The position numbers and the translations under genes are program-made. 6,073 bases of DNA. Origin: DASQPE01 sp041488455. Its GTDB lineage: Bacteria; Gemmatimonadota; Gemmatimonadetes; Gemmatimonadales; GWC2-71-9. The stretch covers positions 1 through 6,073 of the forward strand of contig JBGPPG010000167.1 of NCBI GenBank assembly GCA_041488455.1, in the 5' to 3' direction. This document shows, piece by piece, positions 1 to 6,073 of the stretch. The stretch's first letter is position 1. Each line of letters opens with the position of its first letter. A model generated the notes under the pieces. It was given only the letters and a program-made list of their open reading frames with translations. It was not told where the DNA came from and searched no databases.

Positions 1-239
1 CACCGAGCGCGGCGGCAGTTCAGATGGTCGAGGCGATCGTGCTCGACAAGAAGCGGATCCTTCCCTGCGCCGCCTGGCTCAAGGGCGAGTTCGGGCTGAA
101 CGACGTCTTCTGCGGGGTTCCCTGCAAGCTGGGGCGGCGCGGACTCGAGGGGATCATCGAGGTGACGCTCACCGCCGCCGAGCGGCGGGACCTGCACGCG
201 TCCGCCGAAGCGGTCCGGGCGATCCAGGCGACGCTGTGA
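1..239 (+). CDS. mdh: Malate dehydrogenase, C-terminal part (5' end outside window)
   Basis: NAD-dependent malate dehydrogenase interconverts malate and oxaloacetate in the cytoplasm as the last step of the TCA cycle. The frame is open from the first base and 78 residues are visible before the TGA at 237-239. They match the C-terminal segment of LDH-like bacterial Mdh: PSAAAVQMVEAI, then LDKKRILPCAAWLKGEFG, then the strand-turn stretch VFCGVPCKLGRRGLEGIIEV, and a final amphipathic helix (LTAAERRDLHASAEAVRAI). The nucleotide-binding domain and the catalytic Arg/Asp/His residues lie upstream and cannot be checked. The C-terminus looks intact. The stop overlaps the sdhC start (GTGA), which suggests co-transcription and translational coupling. 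A lactate dehydrogenase of the same fold is the main alternative, but this C-terminal sequence and the sdh neighbours favour Mdh. Confidence 0.9.
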   Translation, partial: PSAAAVQMVEAIVLDKKRILPCAAWLKGEFGLNDVFCGVPCKLGRRGLEGIIEVTLTAAERRDLHASAEAVRAIQATL

Positions 240-937
240 CGACCGGCGTGCGTAACATCGGCGGGTCGCGCGCCCGCGCGCTGCGCGCGTTCTGGGACAG
301 CTCGGTCGGGAAGAAGGCGGTCATGGCGGTCACGGGCCTCATCGGGATCGGCTACGTGATCCTCCACATGATCGGCAACCTCCAGGTGTTCCAGGGGGCC
401 GAGCGCCTGAACGGCTACGCGGCGATGCTCCATGGGCCGGCCAACGAGCTGCTCTGGCTGGCGCGGGGCATTCTGATCGTCGCGGTCGTGCTGCACGTGG
501 TGGCCGCCTGGCAGCTCACCCAGCGTGACCGGGCGGCCCGGCCAGTGGGTTACCGCAACCGCAGGACACAGGTCTCCACCACGGCGTCCCGCACCATGCG
601 CTGGGGCGGGGTGCTGCTGCTCGTGTTCATCGTCGTCCATATCCTGCACTTCACCACCGGCGCCGTGCGCCCCACCGGCACATTCACGCCTGGCGACGTG
701 TACGGCAACGTGACCGGCAGCTTCCAGATCGGATGGGTGACGCTCTTCTACGTCGCCGCGATGATCGCGCTGGGCTTCCATCTGTACCATGGAGCCTGGA
801 GCTCGGTGCGCTCCCTCGGCGCCGCCAACCCGGCGCGCGACCTGCGGCACCGCCCGGTGGCCCTCTTCGTGGCGGTGCTGGTGGCGGCCGGGTTCGCCCT
901 TGTACCGTTGGCGGTGTACTTCGGGCTGGTGAAGTGA
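236..937 (+). CDS. sdhC: Succinate dehydrogenase cytochrome b subunit (type B, di-haem)
   Basis: This is the membrane anchor of succinate:quinone oxidoreductase. It carries haem b and the quinone site and passes electrons from SdhB to the quinone pool. The 233 residues contain five hydrophobic helices at about 27-52, 72-94, 122-142, 166-188 and 206-230. The conserved opening SSVGKKAVMAVTGL lies at 23-36. Histidines H44, H87, H135 (or H138) and H182 fall in helices I, II, III and IV. This is the arrangement of the four axial haem ligands in single-subunit di-haem anchors such as Wolinella FrdC, so two haems are likely. No SdhD gene follows, as expected for this type. The start chosen is GTG at 236, in a 4-nt overlap with the mdh stop. 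No good Shine-Dalgarno is seen, so coupling to mdh translation is likely. In-frame GTG at 248 is an alternative. The stop codon lies inside the first unit of a heptamer repeat array. Confidence 0.93.
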   Translation: MTTGVRNIGGSRARALRAFWDSSVGKKAVMAVTGLIGIGYVILHMIGNLQVFQGAERLNGYAAMLHGPANELLWLARGILIVAVVLHVVAAWQLTQRDRAARPVGYRNRRTQVSTTASRTMRWGGVLLLVFIVVHILHFTTGAVRPTGTFTPGDVYGNVTGSFQIGWVTLFYVAAMIALGFHLYHGAWSSVRSLGAANPARDLRHRPVALFVAVLVAAGFALVPLAVYFGLVK

Positions 938-974
938 ACAGTGAACAGTGAACAGTAAACAGTAAACAGCGAAC
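933..974 (+). repeat. Six tandem heptamers, consensus AGTGAAC
   Basis: The units are AGTGAAC at 933-939, 940-946 and 947-953, AGTAAAC at 954-960 and 961-967, and AGCGAAC at 968-974. The array begins inside sdhC: the first unit contains the sdhC stop TGA (935-937). Because 7 is not a multiple of 3, the TGA/TAA in successive units closes all three plus-strand frames. Unit identity decays from left to right. This is direct reading of the sequence; how the array arose is unknown, but slippage expansion is plausible. Confidence 0.95.
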
Positions 975-982
975 AGGACTTC

Positions 983-1001
983 GGGTCTCGCACCGAGCCC
1001 C
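983..1001 (+). other. Small GC-rich hairpin at the apex of the sdhC-sdhA inverted repeat
   Basis: GGGTCTCG (983-990) faces CGAGCCCC (994-1001) across a CAC loop. Seven of eight positions pair, with one T/C mismatch. It lies between the direct heptamers (933-974) and the inverted heptamers (1003-1030), so it would cap the larger stem. A competing small hairpin, GAC at 977-979 with GTC at 985-987, is possible. No function can be assigned from sequence. Confidence 0.5.
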
Positions 1002-1002
1002 C

Positions 1003-1030
1003 GGTTCACGGTTCACCGTTCACTGTTCAC
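1003..1030 (+). repeat. Four heptamers in inverted orientation (GTTCAC units)
   Basis: The units are GGTTCAC (1003-1009), GGTTCAC (1010-1016), CGTTCAC (1017-1023) and TGTTCAC (1024-1030). They are reverse complements of the AGTGAAC-type units at 933-974. The last two are the closest matches and the first two have drifted. With the left array they form an almost perfect inverted repeat that takes up most of the sdhC-sdhA gap (938-1048). Confidence 0.93.
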
Positions 1031-1038
1031 TCTTTTTC

Positions 1039-1042
1039 GGAG
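1039..1042 (+). promoter_or_regulatory. Ribosome binding site of sdhA
   Basis: GGAG lies 6 nt upstream of the ATG at 1049, a good Shine-Dalgarno with standard spacing. It supports this start codon. It lies just downstream of the heptamer stem and T-run, so folding of that stem could affect access to it. Confidence 0.8.
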
Positions 1043-1048
1043 TCCTCG

Positions 1049-2960
<1,912 letters not shown>

Positions 2961-2962
<2 letters not shown>

Positions 2963-2988
2963 CTAACGGCTAAAGGCTAACGGCTAAT
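2961..2988 (+). repeat. Four tandem heptamers (RGCTAAN) filling the sdhA-sdhB gap
   Basis: The units are AGCTAAC (2961-2967), GGCTAAA (2968-2974), GGCTAAC (2975-2981) and GGCTAAT (2982-2988), followed by a degraded GGCTTCC. The array starts inside the sdhA stop codon (TAG, 2960-2962) and ends inside the sdhB ATG (2987-2989), so no unique spacer is left. TAA in each unit closes all three plus-strand frames, and TAG in the complement does the same on the minus strand. The units fit RGYKAAC, the same pattern as the sdhC-sdhA repeats. Confidence 0.95.
2972..2976 (+). promoter_or_regulatory. Likely ribosome binding site of sdhB, formed by a repeat junction
   Basis: AAAGG lies 10 nt before the ATG at 2987. 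It arises where repeat unit 2 (GGCTAAA, with A in place of the usual final C) meets the GG of unit 3. It is a weak Shine-Dalgarno at the long end of normal spacing, but I see no better candidate upstream of sdhB. Re-initiation after sdhA termination 24 nt upstream could add to it. Confidence 0.5.
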
Positions 2989-3763
2989 GGCTTCCCTGAA
3001 CCTGAAACTCCGCATCTGGCGCCAACCGGGACCCACCACTCCCGGCCGGTTCGTCGACTACGATGCCCCGGACATCAGCCCCGACGCTTCGTTCCTCGAG
3101 ATGCTGGACGTGGTGAACGACCGCCTGGCCCAGCAGGGCGAGGCCCCGATCGCGTTCGATCACGACTGCCGGGAGGGGATCTGCGGCTCCTGCGGCATGA
3201 TGATCAACGGCGTCGCCCACGGGCCGGAGAAGGGAACCGCCACCTGCCAGCTGCACATGCGCCGGTTCAAGGACGGCGACGCGATCACCATCGAGCCGTG
3301 GCGGGCGCGCGCGTTCCCGGTCATCAAGGATCTGGTCGTGGACCGGAGCGCGTTCGACCGGATCATCCAGGCCGGTGGGTTCATCTCCGTGAGCACCGGC
3401 GGCGCGCGCGACGGGAACAACATCCCCATCCCGAAGGACGCCGCGGACCGGGCAATGGACGCCGCCCAATGTATCGGCTGCGGCGCCTGCGTGGCGGCCT
3501 GCCCCAACGGGTCCGCTTCGCTCTTCACCGCGGCCAAGATCACCCATCTCGGCCTTCTGCCGCAGGGGCAGCCGGAGCGCGAGCGGCGGGCGCTCGGCAT
3601 GGTGGCGCAGATGGACATCGAGGGCTTCGGCGGGTGCACGCTCTTCGGCGAGTGCCAGGAGGCGTGCCCGAAGCTGATCGGCATCGAGACGATCTCGCAG
3701 ATGAACCGGGACTATCTGCGAGCCCTGGTACGACACAGCCCGGCCGGCGACGGTGAAGAGTGA
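2987..3763 (+). CDS. sdhB: Succinate dehydrogenase/fumarate reductase iron-sulfur subunit
   Basis: SdhB carries electrons from FAD in SdhA to haem and quinone in SdhC through three iron-sulfur clusters. The 258 residues hold an N-terminal plant-ferredoxin-like domain with the [2Fe-2S] ligands C61, C66, C69 and C87 (CREGICGSCG, then C at 87). The C-terminal domain has CIGCGACVAACP, giving C162, C165, C168 and C172, and then C217, C223 and C227. By alignment with E. coli SdhB spacing, C162/C165/C168/C227 bind [4Fe-4S] and C172/C217/C223 bind [3Fe-4S]. The full set is present, so the protein should be functional. An extended linker, roughly 133-156 (SVSTGGARDGNNIPIPK), is typical of the type-B group. 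The ATG at 2987 gives a conventional N-terminus (MASLNLKLRIW) and is made partly of the last heptamer repeat. The gene ends 18 nt from the tail of the convergent minus-strand gene. Confidence 0.97.
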   Translation: MASLNLKLRIWRQPGPTTPGRFVDYDAPDISPDASFLEMLDVVNDRLAQQGEAPIAFDHDCREGICGSCGMMINGVAHGPEKGTATCQLHMRRFKDGDAITIEPWRARAFPVIKDLVVDRSAFDRIIQAGGFISVSTGGARDGNNIPIPKDAADRAMDAAQCIGCGACVAACPNGSASLFTAAKITHLGLLPQGQPERERRALGMVAQMDIEGFGGCTLFGECQEACPKLIGIETISQMNRDYLRALVRHSPAGDGEE

Positions 3764-3784
3764 CGCCGCCGCGTCGTGGCGTCA
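3761..3784. terminator. Inverted repeat holding both convergent stop codons
   Basis: TGACGCC (3761-3767) and GGCGTCA (3778-3784) form a perfect 7-bp inverted repeat around a 10-nt loop. The left arm starts with the sdhB stop TGA, and the right arm ends with the stop of the minus-strand gene. By symmetry the hairpin would form in transcripts from both sides. No T-run follows on either strand, so it is at best a Rho-independent terminator without its tail, or a 3'-end stabiliser. GC-rich sequence makes a chance 7-bp match possible. Confidence 0.4.
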
Positions 3785-4237
3785 GGCGTGCTGGCGGATC
3801 TTGAGCGGCACCGGATACCGGCCCTCCCAGTTCACCAGCGTCGCGTCGCTGAGCTCGTCGATCGCTTTCGCGATGTCCTTGATGGCGTGGAACACCTCGG
3901 TGCCGCCGTCGGTGACCCCGGCGAGCACCTGGAGCTTGTTGTGTACCCGGTCCTGCAGCATGAGCTTGATGCGGTGGAGCAGCAGCGCGCGTTCTGCCCT
4001 CTCCTTGCGCAGCATGGCATACATGAGAGTGCCTTGCGCCAGCAGCAGCCCCGCAATCGCCAGCTCCCCGAGGTCCGAGTTCACGTCGAGGACCACGGGG
4101 GCGAGCTCACAGATTACGAGGGCAAGGGCGGTGAGTATGAACAACCGGTAGCGCCACCACCGACCGCCGCGGAAGAACGCGTCCCAACCGAGCACACCGA
4201 CCAACACCGCCTGGACGACCACCAGTAAATGGCTCAT
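3782..4237 (-). CDS. Three-helix membrane protein with a histidine-kinase DHp-like tail, function unknown
   Basis: I do not recognise a named family. The 151 residues have hydrophobic segments at about 3-20, 32-50 and 56-77, then a soluble helical part. From about 79 a charged helix (RKERAERALLLHRIKLM) leads into LQDRVHNKLQVLAG (94-107) and a second helix (about 113-131, EVFHAIKDIAKAIDELS). The 94-107 stretch resembles the phosphoacceptor box of histidine kinases (L-H-D-R-V-x-N-x-L-Q), but Q95 stands where the His would be, and no ATP-binding domain follows. The protein may be a kinase remnant, a non-catalytic dimerisation partner, or only a coincidental coiled coil. The start at 4237 is chosen because AGGAGG lies 7 nt upstream. 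The same frame is open further upstream but would overlap the peptidase gene. It is probably co-transcribed with the M1 peptidase upstream (59-nt gap) and converges on sdhB. Confidence 0.8.
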   Translation of the reverse strand: MSHLLVVVQAVLVGVLGWDAFFRGGRWWRYRLFILTALALVICELAPVVLDVNSDLGELAIAGLLLAQGTLMYAMLRKERAERALLLHRIKLMLQDRVHNKLQVLAGVTDGGTEVFHAIKDIAKAIDELSDATLVNWEGRYPVPLKIRQHA

Positions 4238-4243
4238 GGGTCG

Positions 4244-4250
4244 TCCTCCT
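4244..4250 (-). promoter_or_regulatory. Strong ribosome binding site for the small membrane protein
   Basis: On the minus strand AGGAGGA precedes the ATG at 4237-4235, with 7 nt between AGGAGG and ATG. This near-perfect Shine-Dalgarno settles the start against a longer reading of the same frame that begins inside the peptidase gene, near 4609. Confidence 0.9.
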
Positions 4251-4262
4251 TTATACGCGCAG

Positions 4263-4278
4263 GGGCCGCATGCGGCCC
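4263..4278. other. 16-bp perfect palindrome in the gap between peptidase and small membrane gene
   Basis: GGGCCGCATGCGGCCC is fully self-complementary. In RNA it would give a 6-bp all-GC stem with a CATG loop. It begins 18 nt after the peptidase stop and ends 25 nt before the ATG of the small gene. No T-run follows on the minus strand (it continues CTGCGCG), so it is not a clear intrinsic terminator. It could be an intercistronic mRNA stabiliser, a partial terminator, or a binding site for a dimeric protein; sequence does not decide. Confidence 0.55.
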
Positions 4279-4296
4279 TCGGTTTGAAAACAGGCC

Positions 4297-6073
4297 TTAC
4301 GGCATGACCCGGGGCCATTGATTGTTGGAACGATCGACATCGGGTAACACCTGGTCGGGATCGATCCGCACCCCGGTCACGTCGCCCGGAACCGTCACCA
4401 CAAAGGTGTCGCCCCGGAACCAGATGTCCACCGGCAGCTTGAGACTGCTGCTCCCGCCGCCGCCCAGCGTGAGCGCGAGCACGACCGGCATGGGGACGCT
4501 CCCGACGCTTCGCAGATAAATCCGCGACGCCACGCCGGCGGTGTCGGACACGGTCACCGAGTCCACCGCCTGGTCGATCGTCCCGCTGGTGTAGAACCAT
4601 CCCCGCCAAAACCAGCTCAGGTCCTCCCCCACGCCGTCCTCCATGGTGCGGAAGAAGTCCGCCGGGGTCGGGTGCTTGTACGCCCAGCGGCGGATGTACT
4701 CGCGGAACGCGGGGTCGAACCGGTCGGCGCCGAGCACCACGTCGCGCAGCAGCCGCAGGCCCAGGCCGGGTTTGTTGTAGGCCAGCTGGCCGACGTCGTG
4801 CAGCCGGTCGGGCGGCGTCATGATCGTCTCCTGCGGCCCGCCCGACTGCACGTACTTGAGATACGAGTCCATGCTGCTCCGCCGGTTCGGCTGGCCCGGG
4901 TACTGCTGCTCCCAGTTGTAGTAGTTCATGAAGGTGTTGAAGCCTTCATCCTGCCAGGCGTAGAGCCGCTCGTTGCTCCCGACCAGCATCGGGAACCAGG
5001 TGTGGCCGAATTCGTGGTCGGTGACGCCGTACAGCCCCTGCGGCACCGCGCGGTTGTGGCAGAAGACGATCATGGGATACTCCATGCCGCCCTCGATGCC
5101 GTTGACGTTCGACGCAAAGGGATAGGGGAAGGGCCACCACTGCTTCGAGTACCGCTCGATGGCGAGCTTGCCGTACTCGGATGCCCGGTTCCAGATCGAG
5201 TCGGCCGACGGCGGGTAGAAGCTCATCACCAGCACCTTGCCGTCGTTCGCGCCCACCGCGTCCCAGATGAACGTGCGGGCGGCGGCCCACGCGAAGTCGC
5301 GCACGCTGTCGGCGGTGAACCGCCACATGAGCGTGCCGGCTGACGCGGCCGGTCGAGACGCCGGATCGTCGATCTCGTCCTTGCCCCGGACGATGATCGT
5401 GCGATCGCTGCGGCGGGCCTCCGCGAGGCGCGCCCGTTGCGTCGCCGTGAGCACCTGCTCCGGGTTTCTGAGCGTGCCCGTCGCCGCGACCAGCAGGTTG
5501 GCGGGGACCGTGAGGCTCACGTCGAAGCTGCCGTACTCCAGGTAGAACTCCCCGTAGCCGAGATACTGCTCCGTGTTCCAGCCCCGGACGTCGTCGTAGA
5601 CCGCCAGCCGGGGATACCACTGCGCCACCTCGAAGATCGTGGCCCCGTCGATCGTCTCGATGCCCATCCGGTTCCGGTCCGGCCCGAACGGGAAGGTCCA
5701 GGAGATCGCGAGTGGCTGGCGGCCGTTCGGTGGGAGCGGCCGGGCGAGGTCCACCCGCATCATCGTGTTGTTGACCGAATAGGTGAGCGGGGCCGCGGTG
5801 CGGCCGGGTCGGCCCTTCGCTGGAGCGACGGCCGGCTCGCCCACCCAGACGAGCCGCATGCCGCCGTCGGTGGCCGTGGCCCGGTTGAGGGCGCCACCGC
5901 GGCTCCCCTCTGCGTAGAGGTTCTGGTCCAGCTGGAGCCAGAGGTAGCGGAGCGTGTCGGGCGAGCTGTTGGTGTAGGTGATGCGCTCGTCGCCGATCAC
6001 CGCCTTGGCGGCGGTGTCGAGCGTCGCCTTGATGACGTAGTCCACCCGCTGCTGCCAGTAGACGGGGCCGGGG
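4297..6073 (-). CDS. M1-family zinc metallopeptidase (N-terminus outside window)
   Basis: This is a gluzincin aminopeptidase-like enzyme that would remove N-terminal residues from peptides. 591 residues are visible, starting PGPVYWQQRVDYVIKATLD, which is the first strand of the M1 N-terminal beta domain. The true start and any signal peptide lie beyond 6073; secretion is therefore plausible but unseen. Numbered from the first visible residue, the zinc motif HEFGH is at 353-357 (bases 5016-5002), the third zinc ligand is E376 in DEGF, and the likely transition-state Tyr is Y432 in AYNKPG. The exopeptidase motif usually written GxMEN reads GGMEY (328-332). HTWFPMLVGSNE replaces the common HxWFGN segment. 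After the catalytic domain comes a short beta-rich tail (about 500-580) ending RVMP, and the long C-terminal helical domain of aminopeptidase N is absent. The catalytic residues are complete, so activity is expected. Substrate is unknown. Confidence 0.92.
   Translation of the reverse strand, partial: PGPVYWQQRVDYVIKATLDTAAKAVIGDERITYTNSSPDTLRYLWLQLDQNLYAEGSRGGALNRATATDGGMRLVWVGEPAVAPAKGRPGRTAAPLTYSVNNTMMRVDLARPLPPNGRQPLAISWTFPFGPDRNRMGIETIDGATIFEVAQWYPRLAVYDDVRGWNTEQYLGYGEFYLEYGSFDVSLTVPANLLVAATGTLRNPEQVLTATQRARLAEARRSDRTIIVRGKDEIDDPASRPAASAGTLMWRFTADSVRDFAWAAARTFIWDAVGANDGKVLVMSFYPPSADSIWNRASEYGKLAIERYSKQWWPFPYPFASNVNGIEGGMEYPMIVFCHNRAVPQGLYGVTDHEFGHTWFPMLVGSNERLYAWQDEGFNTFMNYYNWEQQYPGQPNRRSSMDSYLKYVQSGGPQETIMTPPDRLHDVGQLAYNKPGLGLRLLRDVVLGADRFDPAFREYIRRWAYKHPTPADFFRTMEDGVGEDLSWFWRGWFYTSGTIDQAVDSVTVSDTAGVASRIYLRSVGSVPMPVVLALTLGGGGSSSLKLPVDIWFRGDTFVVTVPGDVTGVRIDPDQVLPDVDRSNNQWPRVMP

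Larger units (their letters stand above)
933..1037 (+). terminator. Possible attenuator/terminator-like stem with T-run between sdhC and sdhA
   Basis: Positions 933-953 pair with 1011-1031 in 20 of 21 positions; the single mismatch is A947 with C1017. The second arm is followed at once by CTTTTT (1032-1037), the layout of an intrinsic terminator. The stem is less GC-rich than a typical terminator, and its loop is 57 nt with its own apex hairpin. It sits 1 nt before the GGAG of sdhA, so partial termination, mRNA processing or 3'-end protection of the mdh-sdhC message are all possible. Because sdhA and sdhB need transcription through it, full termination is unlikely unless a separate promoter exists. 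Function is inferred only from structure. Confidence 0.4.

Noticed and set aside
933..1031. A CRISPR array or phage attachment site in the sdhC-sdhA gap
   Set aside because: Units are 7 bp with no spacers and there are no cas, integrase or tRNA sequences nearby. The pattern is a plain tandem heptamer array with an inverted counterpart.
4250..4255. TATAAA on the minus strand as a -10 promoter box for the small membrane gene
   Set aside because: It abuts the Shine-Dalgarno (TATAAAGGAGG), so transcription would begin within or after the ribosome binding site. No -35 element is visible at proper spacing.
4238..4609. An upstream extension of the small membrane protein by 124 residues
   Set aside because: The extension is Arg/Gly/Ala-rich, overlaps the peptidase gene in another frame, and lacks domain features. 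The AGGAGG directly before the ATG at 4237 marks the real start.
6043..6045. GTG at 6045 as the start of the M1 peptidase
   Set aside because: The frame continues to the window edge with family-like sequence (PGPVYWQQR) before this codon, so the true start lies outside the window.

Overview
The window is about 6 kb of GC-rich bacterial chromosome with dense, uninterrupted coding. It is a housekeeping region, and I see no phage, transposon, CRISPR or defence genes. A TCA-cycle cluster with single-subunit cytochrome b succinate dehydrogenase, next to an M1 metallopeptidase with the N-terminal motif PGPVYWQQRVDY, fits Gemmatimonadota or a related phylum. That assignment is inference from protein style; no search was run.

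Plus strand, 1-3763: the 3' end of malate dehydrogenase (mdh, cut by the window edge), then sdhC, sdhA and sdhB in one orientation. mdh and sdhC overlap by 4 nt (GTGA). The three Sdh proteins form a complete type-B succinate:quinone oxidoreductase: FAD flavoprotein, three-cluster iron-sulfur protein and a five-helix di-haem cytochrome b, with no SdhD. Together with Mdh they cover succinate to fumarate and malate to oxaloacetate. The fumarase step is not in the window.

Minus strand, 3782-6073: an M1-family zinc metallopeptidase whose N-terminus runs off the window, then a 151-residue membrane protein that ends tail to tail with sdhB. The small protein has three predicted membrane helices and a cytoplasmic helix resembling the dimerisation/phosphoacceptor region of a histidine kinase, but with Gln at the phosphoacceptor position and no ATPase domain.

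The most unusual content is in the gaps. Both gaps inside the sdh operon are built largely of 7-bp tandem repeats that fit one degenerate pattern, RGYKAAC. Between sdhC and sdhA, six AGTGAAC-type units face four inverted units, giving a 21-bp stem with one mismatch, followed by CTTTTT just before the sdhA ribosome binding site. Between sdhA and sdhB, four RGCTAAN units fill the whole gap, and repeat variants appear to supply both the Shine-Dalgarno-like sequence and the ATG of sdhB. The minus-strand gaps hold a 16-bp perfect palindrome and a 7-bp inverted repeat that contains both convergent stop codons.
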